Positions 1 through 6,337 of a DNA stretch of 13,976 bases are shown piece after piece (position 1 is the stretch's first letter; each line of letters begins with the position of its first letter). The notes under the pieces were generated by a model that saw only the letters and a list, made by a program, of their open reading frames with translations, had not been told where the DNA came from and did not search any database. The DNA lies in the NCBI GenBank assembly GCA_027858355.1, contig JAQICW010000333.1, forward strand, positions 1 through 13,976. The letters are read 5' to 3'. Source of the stretch: Desulfobacula sp. (GTDB lineage Bacteria; Desulfobacterota; Desulfobacteria; Desulfobacterales; Desulfobacteraceae). Made by a program: the position numbers and the translations under genes.

Positions 1-280
1 CGGGTTTTACAAGGTGATGGGCAAATTTTAAGCATCGAAAGACATCTTTATCTTTTGATGTAAACGCATGAAATGCTTTTATATCTCCAAACAGGAAGTT
101 GAGAGATTTGATACTATCCAATTTATTTTTAAGTTTTTTGTATGCATAAATAGTAAAAAAGGCAGATATAATGGATAGTTGACTGCCTTTATCTGCCTGC
201 TCTTTCAGGAAATCACCAATGCTTCCTCTTTTATGGTTATCTCTTATTGAGGATGGTATGTTGTTTGAGCTGTTATTCAA
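1..280 (-). CDS. Helicase-type protein with N-terminal PLD-like domain, 5' end only
   Basis: The minus strand is open from a TGA near position 340 to the left edge, so only about the first 93 residues are visible and the gene continues outside. The readable part has charged residues followed by the pattern GDFLKEQADKGSQLSIISAF and then FTIYAYKKLKNKLDSIKSLN, with FLFGD after it. This resembles the start of the phospholipase-D-like domain found at the N-terminus of large SNF2-type helicases, which are often linked to defence or DNA repair. The helicase motifs themselves would lie beyond the window, so the full architecture is inferred. The start is uncertain. TTG at 280 has the purine-rich AAGGAAAAGGGA just before it, which I prefer. 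GTG at 328 has no visible ribosome binding site. A 17-bp palindrome at 374-390 lies upstream. Confidence 0.5.
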   Translation of the reverse strand, partial: MNNSSNNIPSSIRDNHKRGSIGDFLKEQADKGSQLSIISAFFTIYAYKKLKNKLDSIKSLNFLFGDIKAFHAFTSKDKDVFRCLKFAHHLVKP

Positions 281-373
281 ATTAGATCCCTTTTCCTTTG
301 TTATATCTAATGACAAGGTAAATGGCACATTTGTGTATCAGGTGCAATGTTTTTTTGAGGGAACCGCAAAATA

Positions 374-390
374 TTATCAAATTTTGATAA
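374..390. promoter_or_regulatory. 17-bp perfect palindrome upstream of the helicase-type gene
   Basis: TTATCAAA-T-TTTGATAA is a perfect inverted repeat (8-1-8) in otherwise non-coding AT-rich DNA, about 95 bp upstream of the likely TTG start of the leftmost gene. It is too short of GC and has no adjacent T-run, so it does not look like a terminator. An operator for a dimeric regulator is the simplest reading, but the regulator is unknown and AT-rich palindromes arise by chance. Confidence 0.3.
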
Positions 391-438
391 AAGAGAATAA
401 ATGGGGGAAGGGAGATTTGGGAGGAAAGAGGAAAGCCA

Positions 439-468
439 AACCCGAAGATTTAAAAAAATCTTCGGGTT
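439..468 (-). terminator. Hairpin terminator after the ferredoxin gene
   Basis: AACCCGAAGATTT and AAATCTTCGGGTT form a perfect 13-bp stem around a four-base AAAA loop. It begins seven bases after the ferredoxin stop codon on the minus strand. Read on that strand the stem is followed by TTGGCTTTCC, which is T-rich but not a clean T-run, so efficiency is uncertain. It closes the three-gene group 475-1656. Confidence 0.7.
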
Positions 469-474
469 AAAACT

Positions 475-660
475 TTATTCCCAGGTGATACAGTCTTTGG
501 GACAATTTTTTATGGCCTCATGGATATTTTCATCTGAGTAGTCGTCAAGGGCAAGTACTTCAACAAAGTCTGCATTATTGATGGCAAAAGCATGGGGGGC
601 CAGCTCAATGCAGATTTCGCAGAGAATACAGCAACTCAGCTCAACAACGGGGATTTTCAT
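475..660 (-). CDS. Monocluster [4Fe-4S] ferredoxin
   Basis: A 61-residue acidic electron carrier, the usual length for single-cluster ferredoxins of sulfate reducers. Counting from the ATG at 660, the cluster motif is C11-x2-C14-x2-C17 (in CCILCEIC) with the remote ligand C53 in NCPKDC. The position that in many relatives holds a fourth proximal cysteine before Pro is alanine (ELAPHAF), which fits a single cluster without the second-site cysteine. An extra Cys directly precedes the first ligand (CC), where relatives more often have Asp. Start choice: ATG at 660 overlaps the TGA of the upstream small gene (ATGA), and the protein then begins MKIPVVELS, typical of the family; a GTG at 678 would add six residues. 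It probably acts in the cytoplasm as a low-potential one-electron donor or acceptor. Partner unknown. Confidence 0.87.
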   Translation of the reverse strand: MKIPVVELSCCILCEICIELAPHAFAINNADFVEVLALDDYSDENIHEAIKNCPKDCITWE

Positions 661-875
661 GGGTGACAACGCTTCCACCAGCCTTTTTTCATATGTGTAT
701 GCTTTTCTTTTTGTGCAAGATCAAGAAGCCTGTATCCTGAATCCAGCAAAATACCGTACAGGACTCCACATCCAGGATCTTCTCGTTGCTCGTAACCCGT
801 TTGCGCAAGTTTGATCATTTGCTGCGCAAGGTCAATGGTTTGGGCAATATTTATGTCACATTTTTTTTTAAGCAT
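657..875 (-). CDS. Small conserved-looking protein of unknown function
   Basis: A 72-residue protein, mostly helical in appearance, with a central INIAQTIDLAQQMIKLAQTG helix, then a GCGVLYGILLDSGYRL segment and a basic, tryptophan-containing tail (KKGWWKRCHP). I recognise the flavour of this as a small hypothetical protein seen in sulfate reducers, but I cannot name a function. It contains three cysteines (C6, C36, C70), which do not form a cluster motif. It is translationally linked to the downstream ferredoxin by an ATGA overlap, and the DVU0298-like gene lies 88 bp upstream on the same strand, so the three probably belong to one transcript. The start ATG has no strong ribosome binding site (preceding bases ACTGACTT); no alternative in-frame start keeps the N-terminal helix. 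The protein could be an adaptor or regulator working with the ferredoxin; that is inference from context. Confidence 0.65.
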   Translation of the reverse strand: MLKKKCDINIAQTIDLAQQMIKLAQTGYEQREDPGCGVLYGILLDSGYRLLDLAQKEKHTHMKKGWWKRCHP

Positions 876-963
876 AAGTCAGTCATTGTTAAAATTTGTT
901 TTACACATATACAGCTAATTTTGTTTGTAAGGTTGTTATTCAATAAACATGCCACAAAATAGA

Positions 964-1656
964 CTATGCAAATATTTTGCGGCTTTTCCAGGACAGGGCC
1001 ATGTCTGAAATGCACTGTGTAATAAAATTCCAGTCAGTAAAGATATCAATTTGATGATTGTCTGTTATAATATTTTCAGGCATAAGGCTGCAATCAAAGC
1101 AGTTGGCATTAATCAGGGCTCTTATTGCATATCCTCTTTTTACAGGATCAAAAGAATGTAAATATCCGAATAAAAGACTTTTTGTTTTTTCATCCAGGTC
1201 CCTGGGATTTGATTCAAGGTATGTCCCGATTCCCCATAAAACCCCCCTTTGAAGCGGTTCATGTTCAAGATAATTTCCATCAGGATCAAGGTATGAGAAA
1301 AGAATTGATTTAAATTCCAAAGCAAGCTCGGGACTTTGGCCAAGAATTTCTCCCATGGCCTCCGGCGACCCCCACCCGATTCCACCTGATTCATCATTCA
1401 GGTTCCACATGATCCGTCGCAGAACAATCCTGGCCTTTTCCATATTTTTTTGCCCCATTCGTGATCCAAGGGCTCCCATTGCTGCAATATTCCGGAATTT
1501 AACCAATTCGTCTTTATGATAAAAATGAGAAAAAAGGTGGCCAACCAGTTGCTCATCTGGAATTAGCATTAACATTTCCATGGCTGTCTCCCGATGGGGT
1601 TCCAGAAGAATTTCCCTTACCTTTTGTTTTGTTTTTCTTCCATGGGGTTTTGTCAT
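964..1656 (-). CDS. DVU0298-like HEAT-repeat-type protein
   Basis: A 230-residue soluble protein without signal peptide or membrane segment. The middle (about residues 75-110) carries ARIVLRRIMWNLNDESGG followed by IGWGSPEAMGEI, a signature I associate with the DVU0298 family of sulfate reducers, proteins related to HEAT/PBS-lyase-like helical repeats. Later segments (QRGVLWGIGTYLE, PVKRGYAIRALINA) look like further alpha-hairpin repeats in which a basic residue and small residues recur, as in HEAT units. Such proteins serve as scaffolds or sensors; the exact role of this family is not known to me. The start is well supported: AAGGTGAACT precedes the ATG. Upstream lies a sigma-54-type promoter at 1704-1719 and an inverted repeat at 1782-1800. 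The small gene and ferredoxin follow on the same strand. Confidence 0.75.
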   Translation of the reverse strand: MTKPHGRKTKQKVREILLEPHRETAMEMLMLIPDEQLVGHLFSHFYHKDELVKFRNIAAMGALGSRMGQKNMEKARIVLRRIMWNLNDESGGIGWGSPEAMGEILGQSPELALEFKSILFSYLDPDGNYLEHEPLQRGVLWGIGTYLESNPRDLDEKTKSLLFGYLHSFDPVKRGYAIRALINANCFDCSLMPENIITDNHQIDIFTDWNFITQCISDMALSWKSRKIFA

Positions 1657-1703
1657 AGTTCACCTTTTTTTATTAAGATTTTCAAGACTTATGAAATTTA
1701 AAA

Positions 1704-1719
1704 AGCATAAAGTATGCCA
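1704..1719 (-). promoter_or_regulatory. Sigma-54 (-24/-12) promoter candidate
   Basis: On the minus strand TGGCATACTTTATGCT has GG and GC separated by exactly ten bases, with TGGCA at -24 and TGCT at -12, close to the sigma-54 consensus TGGCACG-N4-TTGCW. Transcription would begin near 1693, giving a leader of roughly 37 bases before the ATG at 1656. The same bases also contain a small palindrome (GCATA-AAG-TATGC), so an operator is an alternative reading. Confidence 0.5.
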
Positions 1720-1781
1720 GATATTGGAATGCCGTATGAGGCAAAGAAAGGGCAGGGCTGTTGTTACAATGAGCATGTTTG

Positions 1782-1800
1782 TGTCTCAAATTATGGGACA
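1782..1800. promoter_or_regulatory. TGTC-N11-GACA inverted repeat, possible enhancer-binding-protein site
   Basis: TGTCTCAAATTATGGGACA is a 7-5-7 inverted repeat with one mismatch (TGTCTCA against TGTCCCA). It sits 63 bp upstream of the -24 element at 1704-1719, the usual distance for sites bound by NtrC-type activators of sigma-54 promoters. A second, longer imperfect pairing is possible just beside it (TTGTGTCTC at 1780-1788 with GAGATACAA near 1811-1819). Confidence 0.4.
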
Positions 1801-1908
1801 TTTTTGTTTCGAGATACAATAAAAACTGAACATTTTATATGGAATTAAACAAATAAAATAAAAAGATAGTTCTCTTTTTTATTTAGTGGTATACAAAAGA
1901 CGATTATT

Positions 1909-1914
1909 TATAAT
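1909..1914 (+). promoter_or_regulatory. -10 box candidate for the transglutaminase-fold gene
   Basis: A perfect TATAAT lies 23 bases before the ATG at 1938. No convincing TTGACA-like -35 element is seen at the proper distance, so this is only a candidate. If used, the leader would be very short, with AGGATCAGG at 1921-1929 as the ribosome binding site. Confidence 0.35.
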
Positions 1915-1937
1915 GAGAATAGGATCAGGTTTAAACC

Positions 1938-2600
1938 ATGGAAGAATATCTTAACCCCACATACTATATTGACAGTGATCATCCGGCTGTGATTGAGTTT
2001 GCAAACCAGAATACTAAATTCGGTGAAAAAGAGATTGAAAAGGCAGTTCAGCTTTACAATGCAGTCAGGGATGGCATCAGATACAACCCATACAGCATTG
2101 AGCCTTTTAAAGAATCAATGAAGGCCAGTTCTGTTCTGAATAAAGGGCATGGCTATTGCGTAGCCAAGGCAGTGCTTCTGACTGCCTGTGCCAGGAGTCA
2201 GAAGATTCCTGCAAGGCTTGGGTTTGCTGATGTGAAGAATCATTTGAACACAGAACGGCTAAAGAAATTGATGGGAACAGATGTCTTTGTTTACCATGGC
2301 TTTACGGAGTTGTTTTTAAACAATAAATGGGTAAAGGCAACCCCTGCATTTAACCTTTCGCTTTGCAATAATTTTAATGTAAAACCATTGGAGTTTGATG
2401 GGAAAAAAGATTCTATATTCCATCTCTTTGATAAATCAGGGAACAAACATATGGAATATGTAAAGGATCATGGATCATTTGCAGATCTTCCATGGGATTT
2501 ACTTCTTGCAGCTATGATGAAAAGTTATCCAAAATATTTTGAAGACTTTGAAAGACGATCCAAGGATTTTTCTGCGGAAGCCTTAAAAGAAAATCAATAG
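1938..2600 (+). CDS. Transglutaminase-fold protein
   Basis: A 220-residue cytoplasmic protein with the core of the transglutaminase-like superfamily (papain-like cysteine peptidase fold). The nucleophile is C74 in KGHGYCVAKAVLLTACARS and the histidine is H120 in VYHGFTELFLNNKWVKATP. In classical members the third residue is an Asp in a D-P motif after the Trp; here the matching place reads A-T-P (T135-P136), so the Asp is absent or moved. The C-terminal half (HMEYVKDHGSFADLPWD) is conserved-looking and specific to this subfamily. Members act as peptidases, amidases or transferases; the substrate here cannot be told. The start is supported by AGGATCAGG about eight bases upstream. It is divergent from the DVU0298-like gene and convergent with the MetE-like gene, only eight bases away, with no terminator visible between them. 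Confidence 0.82.
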   Translation: MEEYLNPTYYIDSDHPAVIEFANQNTKFGEKEIEKAVQLYNAVRDGIRYNPYSIEPFKESMKASSVLNKGHGYCVAKAVLLTACARSQKIPARLGFADVKNHLNTERLKKLMGTDVFVYHGFTELFLNNKWVKATPAFNLSLCNNFNVKPLEFDGKKDSIFHLFDKSGNKHMEYVKDHGSFADLPWDLLLAAMMKSYPKYFEDFERRSKDFSAEALKENQ

Positions 2601-2608
2601 CCTTGCCT

Positions 2609-3676
2609 TTATTTTATCCTGAAGGTATCGGATACTTCTCTGGTCAATTTTAATACTGTTTTGGCAGAGTCAAGATCTAAGGAGCCCGTACCGCAGCTCG
2701 GGGTAATAAAGGATTGTGATATGATGGTCTCTTTATCAATCCCAGTTTTACGGGATAATTCATCCATCTGGTCATGGAGCAGTTGAACAAGTCCCTGGGT
2801 GGTTTGTGCTGCAATCACTTCTGCTTTGGAAGTCGGTACAATGCCCCAGGCAAGGATTTTCCCCTGGCCTAAATAGGTTTTAATCATTTCAGGGTAAAGG
2901 ATAAATTTATCAAAAAAGGAATATGCGTCAAAGCTGATAATATCAATCCCTGAGCCCAGAAGCATATCCCATTCTGTGTTGGCACAGACATGGACACCTG
3001 CAAGACCATTTTCAGCATGTATTTCCAGGATGATCTCTTCAATGCTTTGAATGACGTCTTCTTTGGTAATGGTAATATACGCAGAGGTTCCAAATCCGGC
3101 CAATGCAGGTTCATCAATAAAAATAATGGGGACAGCCCCTCTTTTTGAAAATTCATGGGCCTGCCATCTGGCATTCAGGGCAAGTTTTTTTATGGCGGCA
3201 TCTTTTAACAGGTTATTGTAAAAGATGTCTTTATCATTTTCATCTTTTACCGCTGTTCCAAAAGTGATGGGGCCTGTTACCTGGCCTTTCAGTGCTATAA
3301 AAGGCGTATTGTTTTCATCCACCTGTTTTAAAAATTCAAAAAATCCTTTACCCCTGGTACCTGACAGGGCAAACCGGGAGGTGCCAAGGTCAGCTCCGGA
3401 TTCAGTTACAGACAAGTATTCCTCAAAAAAAGCAAGAAATTCTTCATCAAATTCAGGCTTTGATGTATCAAGAAAGCTTTTGTCGGATGTACCGGTAAAT
3501 CCGGGGAGGCCGGGAAGAAATTGGATTATCATGCCTTCTTCTCTGTTAAGGGGCAATTGTACCCAGAGAGGGATATCAGGAGTATGCTCAAGAACAAGTT
3601 TTGTTGCTTTCTCATGACTGTCCATGGGAAGGCTTCCGATTAACAGGGGCAGACCATTGGCTTTAAAATTTTTCAT
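2609..3676 (-). CDS. MetE-like (UROD/MetE superfamily) methyltransferase-fold protein
   Basis: A TIM-barrel protein of about 355 residues, resembling only the C-terminal catalytic half of cobalamin-independent methionine synthase (the full enzyme is about 750). Numbered from the upstream ATG at 3724, visible signatures are FIDEPALAG (202-211, compare the IDEPAL motif of MetE), H245-V-C247 in GVHVCANTEWD, and C344 in TPSCGTGSLD. H-x-C plus the distal Cys match three of the four zinc ligands of MetE; the MetE glutamate ligand is not evident and D266 (SFDAY) is the nearest acidic residue in that zone. Known core-MetE proteins take a methyl group from methylcobalamin rather than methyl-folate; that this one does so is inference. 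The start is uncertain: ATG 3676 gives the family-like opening MKNFKANGLPLLIGSLP; TTG 3694 has AAAGGA upstream; ATG 3724 has no visible ribosome binding site. It follows the CoA-transferase by more than 120 bp. Confidence 0.75.
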   Translation of the reverse strand: MKNFKANGLPLLIGSLPMDSHEKATKLVLEHTPDIPLWVQLPLNREEGMIIQFLPGLPGFTGTSDKSFLDTSKPEFDEEFLAFFEEYLSVTESGADLGTSRFALSGTRGKGFFEFLKQVDENNTPFIALKGQVTGPITFGTAVKDENDKDIFYNNLLKDAAIKKLALNARWQAHEFSKRGAVPIIFIDEPALAGFGTSAYITITKEDVIQSIEEIILEIHAENGLAGVHVCANTEWDMLLGSGIDIISFDAYSFFDKFILYPEMIKTYLGQGKILAWGIVPTSKAEVIAAQTTQGLVQLLHDQMDELSRKTGIDKETIISQSFITPSCGTGSLDLDSAKTVLKLTREVSDTFRIK

Positions 3677-3765
3677 CTTATATTTTTCATCCAAAATTGT
3701 TTTCCTTTCGGCATTAAATTGCATGGAAAGAATGACTATAGCATTTTTGGCAATGAATGAGAACT

Positions 3766-3843
3766 ATAAAGACTTGCCAATGGGGCAAGCCATTTCACAG
3801 ATCCTGCAATATCTGACTTCACGCCCTTTTTTATCATTCGTAA
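3766..3843 (-). other. Unexplained CxxCxxxCP-encoding segment, frameshifted or remnant
   Basis: Between the CoA-transferase stop and the MetE-like start, the minus strand reads GREVRYCRICEMACPIGKSL and then stops (TAG). The C-x2-C-x3-C-P pattern is that of an iron-sulfur or zinc site. The frame has no ATG, GTG or TTG of its own after the preceding TGA. However, an ATG one frame away starts ATG-ATA-AAA-AAG, and a -1 shift on A AAA AAG, the type of heptamer used in dnaX, leads exactly into the cysteine-rich frame. It may be a decayed gene end, a sequencing error in a run of six A, or a real recoded micro-protein. No strong ribosome binding site is seen. Confidence 0.3.
3773..3789 (-). terminator. 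Short hairpin after the CoA-transferase gene
   Basis: CTTGCC and GGCAAG form a perfect six-base-pair stem around a five-base loop, followed on the minus strand by TCTTTATAG. It could weaken read-through from the CoA-transferase into the MetE-like gene. The T-tract is poor and the stem overlaps the CxxCxxxCP reading frame at 3766-3843, so the call is tentative. Confidence 0.3.
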
Positions 3844-3846
3844 ATT

Positions 3847-5424
3847 CTATTGGATATCATTGGCAAGTCCCATTGCAGTTTTGGAAAACAATCTTGTATC
3901 CATTGCCTTTACATTGTCTGCCACCATCGGCTTAAATTCCATATGGGCAAGTATATCTTTTTCAATATCAATGCCCGGCGCCACTTCAGTGAGCTTAAGC
4001 CCTTGATCGGTGAGTATGAAAACACACCTTTCAGTTATATAGAGAACGGGCCGTTTTGTATTCAGGGCCTGCTGGGCACTAAAGGTTATCTGCTCCACCT
4101 CATTTACAAATTTCTTGTTTTTTCCTTCGCTCTTTATTGTAATGGAGGTATCATTAATCTGTACATCAAGCCCATTGGCTGTAAATGTTCCTAAAAATAC
4201 AACTTTTTTGGCATTCTGGGATATGTCAATAAACCCTCCGGTTCCGGAAAATTTGGGACCGAACTTGCTGACATTGCTATTGCCTTTATTGTCTACCTGG
4301 GCAAGCCCTAAAAAAGAAATATCAAGACCGCCGCCATGGTAAAAATCAAATTGTGAGGGCTGAGAAATTATGGCATGGGGGTTCATGCCGGCACCAAAAG
4401 CTGAGCCCGCAGCCGGCATCCCACCGATCACGCCAGGTTCTGCCGTCAGTGTGAATTCATCAAGTAGCCCCTCTTCGTTGGCCACATTGGCAATGCCATC
4501 GGCCATACCAATGCCGAGATTTATCACAGCATTTGGCCGCAATTCCATGGCAGCACGGCGGGCAATTACTTTTCGAATATTCAGGTCAAGTGCCGGAACC
4601 ATTGCCATGGGTGCCTTTGTTTCTCCGCTGTAGGCAGGGTTATACGGCTCTGCATAGGTCTGCCAGTGATTTTCAGGTTTTCCTATAACAACCGCATCCA
4701 CCATAATTCCGGGAATCTCAATATCTCTTGGGCTTAAAGTCCCCTGTTTTGCAATACGCTCAACCTGAACAATGACCTTTCCTCCGGAATTTTTAACAGC
4801 CATGGCCTGGGCCTGGGATTCCAGTGTCAACGCTTCTCTTTCCATGGAAATATTTCCCAGCTCGTCAGCCGTGGTTCCCCTTAAAATAGCGATATCAATG
4901 GGAAATGTCTTATAGGACAAGTATTCTTTACCGTCAAACTCAATCAGATCAATCATATCTTCAGTAGTAATTGAATTAACCTTGCCGCCCTGGAGTCTTG
5001 GGTCCACAAAGGTCCCCAGGCCCACTGCAGAGATGGTGCGCGGTTTATGGGCTGCAATATCCCTGAACATTTGAGACAGAACTCCCTGGGGAAAATTATA
5101 GGCCTGGATTTTATTGTCCAGCGCGAACCTGGAAAGCAGCGGCGATCCGCCAAAATGACCTGCAATTATTTTTCCAACCAGTCCCGGGTGTCCCAGATTG
5201 CTGAGACCCGTTGTTTTAAAATCGCCCTGGCCGGCACAATAAACAAGGGTCAGGTCCTTTGGTGTTTGATTCTTGACATACTCTATGCCCAGGGTGATGA
5301 TCAGGTCTTCAGCTACACAGGAACCGTGAAATCCACTTGTGGTTACTGTATCTCCGCTTTTTATGAGTTTGAGTGCCTCAACGGCTGACATGATCTTGCT
5401 GGTTTTATTTTTCTTTTTAAACAT
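3847..5424 (-). CDS. Acyl-CoA:acid CoA-transferase, family I, fused alpha-beta (YdiF/Pct type)
   Basis: A 525-residue enzyme, the same length as propionate CoA-transferase of the Pct/YdiF group. It swaps CoA between an acyl-CoA and a free carboxylic acid through a glutamyl-CoA thioester. The N-terminal alpha-like half starts AVEALKLIKSGDTVTTSGFH, and the C-terminal beta-like half carries NLGIGMADG and the active-site region TAEPGVIGG, where E329 is the expected catalytic glutamate. ATG 5424 is chosen because it follows GGGGGG by four bases, gives the family length, and overlaps the end of the SDR gene by eight bases, implying translational coupling; the frame is open upstream to 5526 but that part reads through the SDR gene. 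With the SDR and acyl-CoA dehydrogenase it suggests activation or release of short- or medium-chain acids such as acetoacetate, propionate or butyrate. The exact acid cannot be read from sequence. Confidence 0.87.
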   Translation of the reverse strand: MFKKKNKTSKIMSAVEALKLIKSGDTVTTSGFHGSCVAEDLIITLGIEYVKNQTPKDLTLVYCAGQGDFKTTGLSNLGHPGLVGKIIAGHFGGSPLLSRFALDNKIQAYNFPQGVLSQMFRDIAAHKPRTISAVGLGTFVDPRLQGGKVNSITTEDMIDLIEFDGKEYLSYKTFPIDIAILRGTTADELGNISMEREALTLESQAQAMAVKNSGGKVIVQVERIAKQGTLSPRDIEIPGIMVDAVVIGKPENHWQTYAEPYNPAYSGETKAPMAMVPALDLNIRKVIARRAAMELRPNAVINLGIGMADGIANVANEEGLLDEFTLTAEPGVIGGMPAAGSAFGAGMNPHAIISQPSQFDFYHGGGLDISFLGLAQVDNKGNSNVSKFGPKFSGTGGFIDISQNAKKVVFLGTFTANGLDVQINDTSITIKSEGKNKKFVNEVEQITFSAQQALNTKRPVLYITERCVFILTDQGLKLTEVAPGIDIEKDILAHMEFKPMVADNVKAMDTRLFSKTAMGLANDIQ

Positions 5425-6157
5425 ACATCCCCCCATTGATGGACAGAACCTGTCCTGTGATATATGCAGACATGTCGGAAGCAAGAAAGGCAACGGCGTT
5501 GGCGATTTCTTCCGGTTCTCCAGCACGTCTTAATGGTATCTGTCCGATAAGATATTTTTCTACTTTTTCCGGCACGGTTTGTGTCATGGGTGTCCTAATA
5601 AATCCAGGTGCCACGGCATTCACGTTGATTTTATATCTTGCCAGTTCTTTGGCCAGGGTCTTGGTGATTGAGATTACCCCGCCTTTGCTGGCTGCATAGT
5701 TTACCTGACCTATATTTCCTATCTGGCCGGATGCTGAAGAAATGTTTATAATTTTCCCATATTGCTGTTCAGACATCATCTTTGCCGCATATTTACAGCA
5801 AAGAAATACCCCTTTCAGATTCACGTCCATCACCTGGTCCCACTGTTGTTCTCCCATGTCCATCAACAGAGAATCTTTTGTGATCCCTGCATTGTTCACC
5901 AGGATATCTAACCTGCCAAAATCCGATGAAATGGATTCAAACATCTCTTTGACTTCAACGTCATTGACCACATTGGCATTGGATACAATGGCTTTTCTGC
6001 CTTTGGATATAATTTCTCTGGCTGTTTGTTGAGCATTTTCTATTGAAACATCGTTGACAACAATATCAGCCCCCATGTCAGCCAGCAGCAGTGCTATAGA
6101 TTTGCCGATACCACCACCTGATCCGGTTACAAGGGCTTTTTTCCCTGTGAAATCCAT
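5417..6157 (-). CDS. Short-chain dehydrogenase/reductase, FabG/PhaB-like 3-ketoacyl reductase
   Basis: A 246-residue classical SDR. It has the dinucleotide motif TGSGGGIG (11-18), the NNAG motif (88-91) and the catalytic set S141, Y154 and K158 (YAASK), plus the PG motif APGFIRTPM. D36 at the end of the second strand (VVNDV) argues for NAD(H) rather than NADP(H), unlike most biosynthetic FabG, and so favours a catabolic 3-hydroxyacyl-CoA dehydrogenase or acetoacetyl-CoA reductase over fatty-acid synthesis. The C-terminus ends SINGGMYV, as in FabG relatives. The ribosome binding site AAAGGAGAATACCAA directly precedes the ATG. Its end overlaps the CoA-transferase start by eight bases, so the two are one translational unit. 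Substrate chain length is not determinable here. Confidence 0.9.
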   Translation of the reverse strand: MDFTGKKALVTGSGGGIGKSIALLLADMGADIVVNDVSIENAQQTAREIISKGRKAIVSNANVVNDVEVKEMFESISSDFGRLDILVNNAGITKDSLLMDMGEQQWDQVMDVNLKGVFLCCKYAAKMMSEQQYGKIINISSASGQIGNIGQVNYAASKGGVISITKTLAKELARYKINVNAVAPGFIRTPMTQTVPEKVEKYLIGQIPLRRAGEPEEIANAVAFLASDMSAYITGQVLSINGGMYV

Positions 6158-6337
6158 TTGGTATTCTCCTTTCTATTTAGCAGTTTTGGGTCGAGTACTA
6201 TTCCTTTTGAAGAAGCAAGCCTTTCTTTTATGGAAATCAATTTTAATGTTTTTCATGTTCGTGCTTTTGTTTTTTTTTAAAAGTTTGAATTATGTTTCTA
6301 TAGTCTTATACCTAAAAGTAGAGATATGGTAAACAAT

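Noticed and set aside
219..470. Plus-strand open frame of 83 codons
   Set aside because: It is antisense to the helicase-type gene at its start and its end lies inside the perfect terminator hairpin; composition is not protein-like.
1739..1754. Plus-strand GG-N10-GC (AGGCAAAGAAAGGGCA) as a sigma-54 promoter for the transglutaminase-fold gene
   Set aside because: The -12 half lacks TTGC, it is almost 190 bp from the start codon, and a TATAAT lies much closer.
5425..5526. N-terminal extension of the CoA-transferase frame up to 5526
   Set aside because: It overlaps the SDR coding end, has no family similarity, and ATG 5424 with GGGGGG gives the normal length.
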